From: an uncultured Muribaculaceae bacterium
Lineage (GTDB): Bacteria; Bacteroidota; Bacteroidia; Bacteroidales; Muribaculaceae
NCBI GenBank assembly: GCA_947625935.1
Contig: CANQQE010000012.1
Span: 1-64,000, forward strand
Reading direction: 5' to 3'
DNA: 64,000 bases
A model generated the notes under the pieces. It made no database searches. It was not told the DNA's origin and saw only the letters and a list, made by a program, of their open reading frames with translations. Both the position numbers and the translations under genes were made by a program. Shown in pieces: positions 16,104 to 25,614 of this stretch; positions within the stretch are counted from its first letter, which is position 1, and every line of letters begins with the position of its first letter.

Positions 16104-17141
16104 TTACATTACGCCGCGTTCGCGAAGTTTACATTGCCATGCCCATGCCGAACGCATGGTGTCGTCGATAGAGGTCTGGGCTTTCCAGCCAAGGACTTCA
16201 TTGGCATAGGCGGGATTGGCCCATACTTTCTCAATATCGCCTGCGCGGCGTCCTACGATTTTGTGGGGAACGTTAACGCCTGTGGCGCGCTGGAATGCGT
16301 CTATCAGCTCAAGCACTGACAATCCTATTCCGGTGCCGAGATTGAAAATCTCTATTTTGTTGTCTGATTTGTCCTCAAGCATCCTCTCCACAGCGATAAC
16401 GTGAGCTTTCGCAAGGTCGACAACGTTGATGAAGTCGCGTATGCAAGACCCGTCGGGGGTGTCGTAGTCATTGCCGAACACGCTCAATTCCTTTCTTATG
16501 CCGATGGCGGTCTGTGTGAGGTAGGGTATGAGATTCTGTGGCACACCGTTGGGCAATTCGCCTATTTCAGCGGATGGATGCGCTCCAACGGGGTTGAAAT
16601 ATCTGAGAATAACGCTTTTGATTGGTGCGCCTGAGTTGACCACATCGGTGATTATCTCCTCTGAAATCTGTTTGGTGTTACCGTAAGGCGATGTGGCTTT
16701 TTTTATCGGCGCCGCCTCAGTGACCGGGTTGGAGTCCGGCTCGCCGTAGACCGTGCATGATGATGAGAAGACTATTCCTTTCACTCCGTGACGCGGCATG
16801 GCGTCGAGCAGATTGAGCAAGGTGTTGAGGTTGTTGCGATAGTATAGGATAGGCTTTTCAATTGATTCACCGACAGCTTTGCTCGCTGCGAAATTGATGA
16901 TACCCTTGATGTCGGGATAATCTGTGAACAATTGTTCGAGAGCCGCCATATCGGTGCAGTCGGCTTCGACCATAGGCGGACGTTGACCCGTGATGCGCTC
17001 TATGCCGTCGAGCACTTCAAGATTGCTGTTGGATAGATTATCGATGATTACCACCGGATAACCGGCTTGCTGCAGCTCGACGACAGTGTGTGAGCCTATG
17101 TATCCGGTACCTCCGGTTACTAATATTCTTCCTTTCTTCAT
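16104..17141 (-). CDS. galE: UDP-glucose 4-epimerase
   Basis: GalE interconverts UDP-glucose and UDP-galactose with bound NAD, feeding galactose use and polysaccharide synthesis. From the chosen ATG at 17141 it has 345 residues. An upstream ATG at 17171 adds ten residues before the typical MKKGRILVTGGTGYIG start and is less likely. The Rossmann GGTGYIG motif, SSSCTVYG with the catalytic Ser/Thr region, and the YxxxK motif (YGNTK) are all visible, as is the NPVGAHPS segment typical of GalE. It heads a probable galE-metA-DUF5606 operon. Confidence 0.95.
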   Translation of the reverse strand: MKKGRILVTGGTGYIGSHTVVELQQAGYPVVIIDNLSNSNLEVLDGIERITGQRPPMVEADCTDMAALEQLFTDYPDIKGIINFAASKAVGESIEKPILYYRNNLNTLLNLLDAMPRHGVKGIVFSSSCTVYGEPDSNPVTEAAPIKKATSPYGNTKQISEEIITDVVNSGAPIKSVILRYFNPVGAHPSAEIGELPNGVPQNLIPYLTQTAIGIRKELSVFGNDYDTPDGSCIRDFINVVDLAKAHVIAVERMLEDKSDNKIEIFNLGTGIGLSVLELIDAFQRATGVNVPHKIVGRRAGDIEKVWANPAYANEVLGWKAQTSIDDTMRSAWAWQCKLRERGVM

Positions 17142-17263
17142 GACTGTTTCTATTATGTGTGTCAAAGTCAACGGAACTTACGCTCCAACGCGAATTTACA
17201 AAATATTATTGTTGAAGCAAAGTAAACGGTTCTCTCCCGGGCGTTTTTTTATTGTCGGTCGGT

Positions 17264-18712
17264 TTATAGGATGGGGCTGAAAAGTCTCATGAACGATTCC
17301 AACGCTTTTTGGGTTATCGGTCTGTGTCGCCACGCCGAGGGGGTGATGCGTTGGCAGTTTTTCATGTCGTTGACAAAAATTTCTTTCATCTGCTTGTTGA
17401 AATCAGTCGAATAGATGATTATGTTGCCTTCAAAGTTGTGTTCAAAACTGCGGAAGTCAAAATTGGTAGATCCCACCGATGAAAATTCCTCGTCGATGAC
17501 GAGCGTCTTGCTGTGAAGCATCCCGGGTTCGTAGAAATAAATCTTGATACCAGCGCGCAAGCATTCGGTAATGTAAGAGTATGAGGCATATTTCAGCATG
17601 ACCGAGTCGCTGCGCCGCGGAATCATGATGCGCACATCGACATGAGAGAGGGCCGCGCTTTGTAACGCTTTCAGAAGGCTCTCGGTCGGCAGGAAATAGG
17701 GCGTTTGCAAGAAAACCGATTTCTTGGCGTTGGCGATGGCCTTGAGATAGACCATAGCCACATTGCTCCATTGGCTTGTGGGGCCGCTTGTGATGAGCTG
17801 CATACCCATCGGGCGGTCGACACAGACCGGCAACGCTACATCTTTACCTTCTTCGATTAACGGTTGTCCCATGAAACTCCAGTCTATGGCAAACGACAGT
17901 TTCAATGCAGCCACGGCAGGACCCTGTATGCGCAGGTGTGTGTCGCGCCAGATGCCCCAGTCTGTCCCGTCGATATATCGATCAGCTATGTTCATCCCGC
18001 CGATATATCCGATGTATCCGTCGATTACGCAAAGTTTGCGGTGATTGCGCCAGTTGATGCGGGTGGCAAACGGGGGAAAGGCGACTTTAAAAAATGGATA
18101 GACCATAACCCCTGCCTGCTGCATCTCTTTGAAAAATCTGTTTTTCACGCCGAAACAGCCTACATGGTCGTAGATAACTCTGACGATGACACCTTCTCGC
18201 GCCTTGCGTTGGAGAATCTCTTTTATCTCATATCCGATTTTGTCATCCTCAAAAATGTAGTATTGGAGGTGAATGTAATGCTGCGCATTGTTGAGGTCGT
18301 CGATGAGCGTGTCAAATTTCTCGCGGCCGGTTGTGAAGATTTTGGCATCGTTTCCCGGATAGAAGTTTGCTCCGGTCAACGAGCGTGCGAGTTTGATCTG
18401 CTGCTGGCTCTCGGTGCTCATGGCTATTCGGTCGGCATGGGGGAGCGACATTGATTCAAATTTGCGCAGTTTGCGGCGGTTGCGGCGGGATATGCGGTGC
18501 TTGTTCTTTATGCTGCGCCCGAAGAATATGTAGAGGATAAGTCCGAATGCGGGAACAACAAGAAGCACAGTAACCCATGCGAGTGACTTGACGGGATTGC
18601 GGTTTTCTGACAAGACGATTCCGATGATACTGAGAATTGTGACGGCATAGATGACCATCAATCCCCAATAGAGCCATGACATATTTATGTATTCTGACAA
18701 AGACGCTCCCAT
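17264..18712 (-). CDS. cls: Cardiolipin synthase (phospholipase D type)
   Basis: The enzyme condenses phosphatidylglycerol into cardiolipin at the inner membrane. From the chosen start at 18712 it has 482 residues, with two N-terminal membrane helices (about 12-35 and 45-65), a basic linker, and two HKD motifs: NHRKLCVIDG and LHSKTLVIDEE. A longer start at 18760 would put a likely -7 box (18758-18765) inside the coding region, so the shorter form is preferred. The gene is divergent from mlaE. Together with MlaEF this places two phospholipid-handling functions side by side, though on separate transcripts. No clear terminator is visible in the 122 bases before galE. Confidence 0.92.
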   Translation of the reverse strand: MGASLSEYINMSWLYWGLMVIYAVTILSIIGIVLSENRNPVKSLAWVTVLLVVPAFGLILYIFFGRSIKNKHRISRRNRRKLRKFESMSLPHADRIAMSTESQQQIKLARSLTGANFYPGNDAKIFTTGREKFDTLIDDLNNAQHYIHLQYYIFEDDKIGYEIKEILQRKAREGVIVRVIYDHVGCFGVKNRFFKEMQQAGVMVYPFFKVAFPPFATRINWRNHRKLCVIDGYIGYIGGMNIADRYIDGTDWGIWRDTHLRIQGPAVAALKLSFAIDWSFMGQPLIEEGKDVALPVCVDRPMGMQLITSGPTSQWSNVAMVYLKAIANAKKSVFLQTPYFLPTESLLKALQSAALSHVDVRIMIPRRSDSVMLKYASYSYITECLRAGIKIYFYEPGMLHSKTLVIDEEFSSVGSTNFDFRSFEHNFEGNIIIYSTDFNKQMKEIFVNDMKNCQRITPSAWRHRPITQKALESFMRLFSPIL

Positions 18713-18757
18713 TTCATCGTATTTTCGCCCTAAAATTACACAAATAGTCGCAACAAA

Positions 18758-18765
18758 CAAAATTA
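18758..18765 (-). promoter_or_regulatory. Probable cls promoter -7 box
   Basis: On the minus strand the bases read TAATTTTG, matching TAnnTTTG, about 45 bases upstream of the chosen cls start. No clear -33 is seen. Confidence 0.45.
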
Positions 18766-18885
18766 ATGCGACATATTGATGTAGATATGTAAGATATTGG
18801 CCGATTAGTGTATTTTTCCCACAGGTCAGTAATTTATTATTAAGTTCCGCGCCGATTGGGATAATGGTGTTTGTCGAAAAATCGC

Positions 18886-18893
18886 TACCTTTG
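18886..18893 (+). promoter_or_regulatory. Probable mlaE promoter -7 box
   Basis: TACCTTTG followed by CGGG matches the -7 consensus and lies 28 bases before the mlaE ATG at 18922. It rules against the more upstream alternative start at 18871. Confidence 0.55.
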
Positions 18894-18921
18894 CGGGAAA
18901 TTATCCATTTTAAATACTAAG

Positions 18922-19671
18922 ATGCTACTTACTAACTCCATAGCCACGTTCGGCAGCTATTGCCTGTTTATGCGACGGGTGTTTTCTATTCCTGATAAGC
19001 TCAAAATTTTTCTGCGTCGCACTGTTGCCGAGATTTCAAAACTCGGAGTGGACTCAATTCCCCTCGTAATCATAATCTCGTTGTTTATTGGTGCGGTTAT
19101 CGCCATCCAGATGCAGCTCAACATCACTTCGCCGCTCATTCCCGCTTATTCTGTGGGGTTGGCCACGCGTGATATTGTGCTGCTGGAATTTTCCAATTCG
19201 ATTCTGTGCTTGATTCTCGCCGGAAAGGTTGGTTCAAACATAGCTTCCGAGATTGGAACCATGAGGGTGACCGAGCAGATTGACGCGCTTGAGATTATGG
19301 GTGTCAATTCGGCAAATTTCCTGGTGTTGCCAAAAATCGTCGCATTCCTGTTGTTTATGCCGGTTTTGGTGGTATTCAGCATCTCGACGGCTTTGTTCGG
19401 CGGCTACTTCGTGGCGTTTGTGACCGATATAATCACCGTGTCACGCTACGTCTATGGTTTGCAGGCGTTATTTCAGGAATGGTATGTATGGTATGGGCTT
19501 ATAAAATCGGTGGTATTCGCATTTATCATCAGCTCTGTCGCCTCGTTTTATGGCTACTACGTCAAGGGCGGCGCGCTCGATGTCGGTAAATCAAGTACCA
19601 ATGCCGTTGTGTCGAGCAGCATACTGATTCTGTTTTTTGACGTGTTGTTGACAAAACTGTTATTGCAATGA
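18922..19671 (+). CDS. mlaE: MlaE-family ABC transporter permease
   Basis: The 249-residue inner-membrane permease belongs to the Mla phospholipid-transport family that maintains outer-membrane lipid asymmetry. It has five to six hydrophobic segments, the conserved GAVIAIQMQLN helix, and the cytoplasmic loop EIGTMRVTEQIDALEIMGVN that contacts the ATPase. The start at 18922 (MLLTNSIATFG) is chosen because a promoter box occupies the sequence before it. The stop overlaps the mlaF start by 4 nt. No MlaD (MCE) gene follows, which is unusual for the system; it may lie elsewhere. Confidence 0.9.
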   Translation: MLLTNSIATFGSYCLFMRRVFSIPDKLKIFLRRTVAEISKLGVDSIPLVIIISLFIGAVIAIQMQLNITSPLIPAYSVGLATRDIVLLEFSNSILCLILAGKVGSNIASEIGTMRVTEQIDALEIMGVNSANFLVLPKIVAFLLFMPVLVVFSISTALFGGYFVAFVTDIITVSRYVYGLQALFQEWYVWYGLIKSVVFAFIISSVASFYGYYVKGGALDVGKSSTNAVVSSSILILFFDVLLTKLLLQ

Positions 19672-20444
19672 TTGAGGTTAAAAATATTACAAAATCGTTT
19701 GACGGAAAGACGATTTTGCATGATATATCGGCGACATTCCACACTGGTAAGACTAATCTGATTATAGGTCAGAGTGGATCGGGTAAAACTGTGTTGATGA
19801 AATCGCTTGTGGGGCTTATTCGTCCCGAGATGGGTGAAATACTCTACGACGGACGCGATTTGTTGAAAATGGACTCCTCGCAAGTAAAAGATTTACGCAA
19901 GGAGATTGGAATGCTTTTCCAAGGATCGGCTCTGTTTGACTCTGAGACTGTACTTGGCAATGTCATGTTCCCGCTGGTGATGTTTACCAAAATGACTGAG
20001 GCCGAGATGCGCGACCGAGCGCTGTTTTGCTTAGAGCGTGTCAACCTTAAAGGAGCCGACAAAAAATATCCGTCGGAAATATCAGGAGGTATGCAGAAAC
20101 GTGTGGCTATAGCACGCGCCATAGCCCTTAATCCGAAATATCTGTTTTGTGACGAGCCTAACTCGGGTCTTGACCCTAAGACTTCTATTGTCATTGACGA
20201 ATTGTTGAGCGACATAACCCATGAATACAATATCACGACTATAATAAACACCCATGATATGAACTCGGTGCTCGGTATAGGCGAGAACATCATTTTCATA
20301 AACAAGGGCTATCGTGACTGGGTGGGTAATAAAGACAAAATTTTTGAGACCACAAACGAGGCGTTATCTGACTTTGTGTTTGCGACAGACCTTTTCCAGA
20401 AAGTAAAGGATTATGTAGTGCACAATTCACATCACATTCGATAA
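19668..20444 (+). CDS. mlaF: MlaF-family ABC transporter ATP-binding protein
   Basis: The 258-residue cytoplasmic ATPase is the energy-coupling partner of MlaE. Walker A is GQSGSGKT (about 34-41), the Q-loop is LFQGSALFDS, the ABC signature is ISGGMQKRVAIARA, Walker B is YLFCDEPNSGLDP, and the switch His is in NTHDM. The SGGMQKR form of the signature is typical of the Mla/Ttg2 subfamily. It is translationally coupled to mlaE. A beta-lactamase gene follows after 25 bases and may be co-transcribed. Confidence 0.93.
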   Translation: MIEVKNITKSFDGKTILHDISATFHTGKTNLIIGQSGSGKTVLMKSLVGLIRPEMGEILYDGRDLLKMDSSQVKDLRKEIGMLFQGSALFDSETVLGNVMFPLVMFTKMTEAEMRDRALFCLERVNLKGADKKYPSEISGGMQKRVAIARAIALNPKYLFCDEPNSGLDPKTSIVIDELLSDITHEYNITTIINTHDMNSVLGIGENIIFINKGYRDWVGNKDKIFETTNEALSDFVFATDLFQKVKDYVVHNSHHIR

Positions 20445-20469
20445 ATGCCTGCCATACCGTTTTTTTGAG

Positions 20470-21411
20470 ATGTCAAAAAACAGTATTTATCTACTTCATG
20501 CAATCTGCTCTTTGCTTTGCCTGTCAGCGGTTTTATCGTCGTTTGATTGCCGTAAGAAAGATATAGGGCGTACATCGATTTGTGCGGATGTTCTTGCCGA
20601 CACCATCTCTAAAATCGTGTCGGGTTACCCCGGGGAGATCGGGGTGGCTTTAATCATTAATAACACCGACACCATAACTGTCAACAACCGGGCAGTCTAT
20701 CCTCTGATGAGCGTGTTCAAGGTTCATCAGGCTATGGCTGTCTGCAATGATTTTGATTGCAGAGGGCTGACTCTCGACTCGTTGATTGACATCAAGAGAA
20801 CTGAGCTTGATTCCATGACATGGAGCCCCATGTTGAAGGAGCATAAGGACGCGGAATTTAGATTGACGGTTAAAGACCTATTGCGTTACACGCTCAAGTT
20901 GAGCGACAACAATGCAAGCAATCTCATGTTCGAGAGACTGGTCGGCGTAGCGGAAACTGACAGTTTCATAGCTACCGTGGTTCCGCGCTCAAGCTTTAGA
21001 ATCGCTTGTACTGAAAGGGATATGTCGGTAGACCGCAGTAGGGCATACACAAACTCCACCTCTCCTTTAGGTGCGGCGATCTTGATGAATCGCTTGTTTA
21101 CCGACAGTTTGATCAGTGGTGCAAAGCAGGGATTTATCAAAAATGCTTTGAAAGAATGTGCCACGGGCAATGACAGAATCACTGCTCCTTTGCTCGGCAA
21201 AGAGGGTGTCGTGGTTGCCCATAAGACAGGTTCAGGCTACACTACTGAAAAAGGGGTGCTTATTGCTCTCAATGATGTGGCATATATCTCTTTGTCTGAC
21301 AATATGCGTTACACCTTGGCAGTGTTTGTCAAAGATTTCCATGGAGATGCGACACAGGCTTCTAATGCCATATCCCATATATCGGCCGTAGTGTATTCTT
21401 ACTTGAAGTAA
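20470..21411 (+). CDS. Class A beta-lactamase, subclass A2 (CfxA/CblA-like)
   Basis: The 313-residue exported enzyme is predicted to hydrolyse beta-lactam rings in the periplasm. It has a hydrophobic signal (about 5-25). The SxxK motif is SVFK with nucleophile Ser81 and Lys84, the SDN loop is Ser145-Asp146-Asn147, and HKTGSG has Lys252. The omega-loop glutamate is probably Glu182 in TERDMS, followed by the NSTSPLGAAILMNRLF stretch very like CfxA. At the position equivalent to Asn170 there appears to be Ser, as in other A2 enzymes of this phylum. It lies directly behind mlaEF with no visible mobile-element border, so it looks like a resident chromosomal gene. Substrate range and expression level cannot be judged. 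Confidence 0.9.
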   Translation: MSKNSIYLLHAICSLLCLSAVLSSFDCRKKDIGRTSICADVLADTISKIVSGYPGEIGVALIINNTDTITVNNRAVYPLMSVFKVHQAMAVCNDFDCRGLTLDSLIDIKRTELDSMTWSPMLKEHKDAEFRLTVKDLLRYTLKLSDNNASNLMFERLVGVAETDSFIATVVPRSSFRIACTERDMSVDRSRAYTNSTSPLGAAILMNRLFTDSLISGAKQGFIKNALKECATGNDRITAPLLGKEGVVVAHKTGSGYTTEKGVLIALNDVAYISLSDNMRYTLAVFVKDFHGDATQASNAISHISAVVYSYLK

Positions 21412-21499
21412 TCGTTGAAAAACTTTTGGATTAATTCCTTGATTCATTCGCCGATTGCGTTATCTCGATTCCTTCTTGTTCATGACGTCAGTTAAAAAA

Positions 21500-21537
21500 T
21501 CAGTGGGGTTAATGCCGGCAAGCATCGACCCCACTGA
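21500..21537 (-). terminator. Terminator of the M16 peptidase gene
   Basis: A perfect 10-bp stem (21500-21509 with 21528-21537, 18-base loop) is followed on the minus strand by TTTTTTAAC. It lies 24 bases past the peptidase stop. Confidence 0.8.
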
Positions 21538-21560
21538 GGTATGACTTTGGACGTTATCGT

Positions 21561-24380
21561 TTATTCGGCTTCGGGATCAAGTATCACAGTCTGGTAATTG
21601 CCCTGGGATAGTAGCTCTTTCATGAATGCCATGACATCGGCGGGAGTCAAGGCGTTGATGGTCTCGATGTTGTTGTTGAACGCATCGATACCGTTGAGTG
21701 ATGTGCCGACCATTGCGTTGATCCAAGGTTCGTTAAGCTCTTTTTCTTCAGTGCAGCTCTTTACCATGAATTCTTTCACTTTGTTCAGCTCCTCATCGGT
21801 GATATTGGATGTCATGTTATTAAATTCCGCTTCAACCATTCCAAGTACTTTCTCCTTCATTTCAGGCTTCATCGGGAAGACCGACTGGATAGTGACGGGA
21901 TATTTGCCAATGCGTTTCATTGAGCCTTGTGCGCCGATTGAATAGACCGCACCTTCTTTTTCGCGGACGGTCTCGGTGAGACGTTTGGTAAGGATTTGGC
22001 CTGCGACGCTTGCAAGAGTGCGGTTTTTGGTCGAGTAGGGGAGTGCGCCCTCTACCACGATAGCTGCCCAGGTCTGAGGCGTTTCCATCGGTGCTGTGAA
22101 TGTGTGGGTGTCGCGGCCTGCGATAATCTCTATGGATGTGTCGGGAGTGGCGTCTTTCACTGATTTGGCTGCGTCGCCTGGGAGTGATGCGATATATTGT
22201 TCCACAAGCTGTTTAAGCGAATCGGTATCTATATTGCCCACGAAGAAGAAGGTGTAATCGGCGGCGTTGGCAGTGGCGTTATGTGCCATTGCAAGAACAT
22301 CCTCCCGGTTGGAGGCTTTGATGCTTTCAGCGGTTACCATCTGGGCTTTCGGCGATTTTATCAGAGAACTCATGAGGTTTTTGCTGAAGATAAACTGCGG
22401 GTTGGCGCTCTGATTTTGCATCAGTCCGCTGTACATATTCTGGAAAGCGGTGAACTCATCTTCGGTCAGTTCCATGTCGGTCATCGTCATGTAGATCAGC
22501 TCCATTAAAGTTGGGAGGTCTTTTGGCGTGGTTGCACCGCTAAGACTGCGTGAATATTCTTCGATTGAGAAGTTGACCGACGCTTGTTTACCTTGCAGAT
22601 ACTTCTGCATATCGCTGAACGTGTATGAGCCGAGTCCGTTTTGAGACAGTGCGAGCGGCATCACAATCACGCTGTTGGCTTTTTCATCGGGGAGAGTGGA
22701 AATGCCGCCGCCCTTTGCGACTGCTTCAAAAAGAATTTCGTCGTTTTTGAACGCTGTCTTCTTGACAACCACAGTCGCACCGTTTGAGAGCGTCCATTTT
22801 TCCGCTCCCCACTGTTTGTCGTCCTCGGTTTTCACGATTGTTCCGGCTTTTGGCATAGCGGGAATCAGTGGTTCGCTCTTGACCTCATCGACATATGCCT
22901 CGATGTTCTCCCCGTCAATGGCGGTGAAAGAAGCCGCAAGTGATTCTTCCGTGGGGGCTGTGTAACCATCTTTCTCGGGAGTCATGGCGATGACAACGCG
23001 GTTGTCGGTGGTGATAAGCTCTTTCATTGACATATTGATGGCGGCTACAGGTACCTGGTTGGCGAGCATCTGCATTAGATTGTACTTTTCTTCAAGCGAC
23101 GGGATGGGGTCGTTGTCGATGAAGTTGCGAACGTAGGAACGCACATAATCGCTGGTCTGGTGATTGGCGCGGTCGTTGTAGTCTTTCTCTAATTTTGACA
23201 GATACTCTTTGCGGGCACGTTCATATTCCGATGCGGTGAATCCCCCGCGGGCGGCGCGGAGTACTTCGCGATATGCGGCTGCAAGCGCGCCTGACAGGTC
23301 GCTCCCTTTTGGAAGTGCTGTGATTGTGAAAGCGTCTTTGGTCTTAGCCAGTAAGAAATTACCGTATTTGGCCATTGCGTTTGCAAATGGAGCGTCGGCT
23401 TTTGTACTAAGGTCGGTCAATCGGCTGTTGAGCATCTCGTCTATCATTGTCGTGATGTAATCTTGTGCCACTCCGGCCAGTGTGGAACGCAATGAGTCGG
23501 GGAGGGCTTTGGTCTTGAACATTATCATGCCGATGGGGAACGACAACTCCTTGTCAGAACCTATGGCGAAGATAGTTCCCGGGGTGTCTTCGACGGGGAA
23601 GTAGACGCGCTCTTTGACATTTTCCGGCATTTTGATCGGTGAGAAGATTTCTTTGATTTTGTTCTCTATGCGGTCCACGTCAATATCGCCAACAACGATT
23701 ATGCCTTGCTGGTCGGGGCGATACCATGCTTCATAATAATCGCGGATTGCTTGTGGAGGAAAATTGTCTACCACTTCCATTGTGCCTATTGGCAGACGGT
23801 AGCCATAGCGGTTGTTGGGGTAGATCACGGGTAGCAGTTTCTCTAAGATTCGCATCTGTCCGACGTTGGTGCGTCGCCATTCTTCATGGATGACACCGCG
23901 TTCCTTATCAATTTCTTCGGGGTCGAGAAGAAGTCCGTCGGCCCAATCATGAAGAATCATGAGGCAAGAGTCCTGAACGCCGACACGAGCCGTGGGCACA
24001 TTGGAGATGTTGTAGACTGTTTCGTCGACACTTGTATATGCGTTGAGGTTCTGCCCGAATTTTACGCCGATTGATTCAAGCCAGCTTACGACCTCATTAC
24101 CCGGAAAATTCTCGGTGCCGTTGAAGCACATATGTTCAAGGAAATGGGCGAGACCGCGCTGATTGTCTTCCTCCAGTATAGATCCGACTTTCTGGGCGAT
24201 ATAGAAATCAGCTTGTCCTTTAGGGGTTTCATTGTGTCGGATGTAGTAGGTTAGACCGTTCGGAAGTTTACCAATCCTTACATCTTTGTCGACCGGCATT
24301 GGCATCATCTGAGCCTGGATGGTCGACATCATGCCTAATGTTGCGATAAACAGAAATAGGCGTTTAAAATTGATTCTCAT
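21561..24380 (-). CDS. M16-family zinc metallopeptidase, two-domain, exported
   Basis: The 939-residue protein has a signal peptide (about 1-23, ending TIQAQ) and the pitrilysin/PqqL-like architecture of four M16 units. The N-terminal catalytic unit holds the inverted zinc motif HFLEH (His79, Glu82, His83), with the third ligand expected in the GVIHEEWRR region some 75 residues on. The second M16 pair (from about 500) lacks the motif and serves as the non-catalytic half of the clam shell. It is probably periplasmic and degrades peptides. It is monocistronic, with a -7 box about 120 bases upstream, giving a rather long leader. Confidence 0.93.
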   Translation of the reverse strand: MRINFKRLFLFIATLGMMSTIQAQMMPMPVDKDVRIGKLPNGLTYYIRHNETPKGQADFYIAQKVGSILEEDNQRGLAHFLEHMCFNGTENFPGNEVVSWLESIGVKFGQNLNAYTSVDETVYNISNVPTARVGVQDSCLMILHDWADGLLLDPEEIDKERGVIHEEWRRTNVGQMRILEKLLPVIYPNNRYGYRLPIGTMEVVDNFPPQAIRDYYEAWYRPDQQGIIVVGDIDVDRIENKIKEIFSPIKMPENVKERVYFPVEDTPGTIFAIGSDKELSFPIGMIMFKTKALPDSLRSTLAGVAQDYITTMIDEMLNSRLTDLSTKADAPFANAMAKYGNFLLAKTKDAFTITALPKGSDLSGALAAAYREVLRAARGGFTASEYERARKEYLSKLEKDYNDRANHQTSDYVRSYVRNFIDNDPIPSLEEKYNLMQMLANQVPVAAINMSMKELITTDNRVVIAMTPEKDGYTAPTEESLAASFTAIDGENIEAYVDEVKSEPLIPAMPKAGTIVKTEDDKQWGAEKWTLSNGATVVVKKTAFKNDEILFEAVAKGGGISTLPDEKANSVIVMPLALSQNGLGSYTFSDMQKYLQGKQASVNFSIEEYSRSLSGATTPKDLPTLMELIYMTMTDMELTEDEFTAFQNMYSGLMQNQSANPQFIFSKNLMSSLIKSPKAQMVTAESIKASNREDVLAMAHNATANAADYTFFFVGNIDTDSLKQLVEQYIASLPGDAAKSVKDATPDTSIEIIAGRDTHTFTAPMETPQTWAAIVVEGALPYSTKNRTLASVAGQILTKRLTETVREKEGAVYSIGAQGSMKRIGKYPVTIQSVFPMKPEMKEKVLGMVEAEFNNMTSNITDEELNKVKEFMVKSCTEEKELNEPWINAMVGTSLNGIDAFNNNIETINALTPADVMAFMKELLSQGNYQTVILDPEAE

Positions 24381-24502
24381 AATTAGTGTTTATGATGTTA
24401 TGTAATGAAGTTTGATATGCTTATGTAGCTTTGAAATAATTGAAACTTACGGTTAGACGCTGCCATATGTCGATTAGTTGCAGCGGTATCATTAAAATTT
24501 TC

Positions 24503-24510
24503 CAAATTTA
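24503..24510 (-). promoter_or_regulatory. Probable M16 peptidase promoter -7 box
   Basis: The minus strand reads TAAATTTG, matching TAnnTTTG, and would give a 5' leader of about 115 bases before the start at 24380. Confidence 0.45.
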
Positions 24511-24545
24511 CGATTAAAATGTCACTTTTAAAATGAAAAAGGTTT

Positions 24546-24580
24546 ACAAAAAGTCCCGCGTCAAATTTAACACGGGACTT
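24546..24580 (-). terminator. Terminator of trxB
   Basis: An 11-bp stem with one mismatch (24551-24561 with 24570-24580) is followed on the minus strand by TTTGTAAACCTTTTT, 35 bases past the trxB stop. Confidence 0.75.
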
Positions 24581-24614
24581 GTGGATGTATTATGCGTTAT
24601 TGGGAGCTCTGTCG

Positions 24615-25553
24615 TTACTGCTCCATCAGATACCGTTCGGCATCGATTGCCGCTCTGCATCCCATTCCGGCTGCCGATACCGCCTGTCGATAACGGGGAT
24701 CGGCCACATCGCCGGCGGCGAACACTCCGGGGACGTTTGTAGCCGTGGTGTTTCCGGGCAACACAATGAATCCAGCCTCGTCTGTGGCTATGAATGGCTT
24801 GAAAACCTCAGTATTCGGATGGTGTCCGATCGCAAGGAAAAAACCGTCGATAGGAAGATCATAGTGCAGTTCTCGCGGGGTGCCGATGTGCTCCACTAAA
24901 TGCGCTCCTTCTACCACCTCATCGCCATACAGCCCTTCTGTGTTGGTGTTGAACAAAATTATGATGTTATCTTTTTCGTGTACGCGCCTTTGCATCACTT
25001 TTGATGCGCGGAGGTAATCTTTTCTGACAATCAGATATACTTTCTCGGCCAACGTGCTTAGGTAGAGTGCTTCCTCGCAGGCAGTGTCTCCACCGCCTAC
25101 TACTGCTACGATTTTTTTGCGGTAGAAGAATCCATCGCAGGTGGCGCACGCCGACACCCCCATTCCTGAATATTTGGTTTCGTCTTCAAGTCCAAGATAT
25201 TTCGCGCTTGCGCCCGTGGCTATGATTACGGTGTCGGCATGTATGATGTCGTGGTTGTTGATAATCACTTCGAGAGGACGCTTGTTGAAATCGACTGATG
25301 TGGCCATTCCTGTGCGAATGTCCGCACCAAACCGCTCGGCCTGTTTGCGGAGGTCATCCATCAGTTGCGGGCCGGTCACACCTTCGGGATAACCCGGGAA
25401 GTTTTCGACATCGGTTGTGGTGGTCAGTTGCCCGCCCGGCTGGATTCCTTCATAGAGTATGGGGCTCAGATTCGCACGGGATGCGTATATCGCGGCTGTA
25501 TAGCCTGCGGGTCCCGACCCTATGATAAGACACTTGGTGTTGATTGTTTCCAT
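24615..25553 (-). CDS. trxB: Thioredoxin reductase
   Basis: The 312-residue flavoprotein uses NADPH to reduce thioredoxin. The FAD-binding GSGPAGYTAAIYASRA motif is at the N-terminus. The redox-active CATC (CxxC) precedes DGFFY near residue 135, the NADPH-binding GGGDTACEEALYL motif follows, and the C-terminal VPGVFAAGDVADPRYRQ FAD motif is complete. Length and motifs are normal for low-molecular-weight TrxB. It is the last gene of the leftward run starting with the glycosylase-like gene at 30905, 61 bases after the LolA-like gene. Confidence 0.96.
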   Translation of the reverse strand: METINTKCLIIGSGPAGYTAAIYASRANLSPILYEGIQPGGQLTTTTDVENFPGYPEGVTGPQLMDDLRKQAERFGADIRTGMATSVDFNKRPLEVIINNHDIIHADTVIIATGASAKYLGLEDETKYSGMGVSACATCDGFFYRKKIVAVVGGGDTACEEALYLSTLAEKVYLIVRKDYLRASKVMQRRVHEKDNIIILFNTNTEGLYGDEVVEGAHLVEHIGTPRELHYDLPIDGFFLAIGHHPNTEVFKPFIATDEAGFIVLPGNTTATNVPGVFAAGDVADPRYRQAVSAAGMGCRAAIDAERYLMEQ

Positions 25554-25614
25554 GATGGTGTTTTGGCTTTGAGGGTTATTAACAAATTAACTTGTAAGAC
25601 GGATTATTAATGAT

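Noticed and set aside
18871..18921. N-terminal extension of MlaE
   Set aside because: It overlaps the -7 box at 18886-18893 and has no family similarity.
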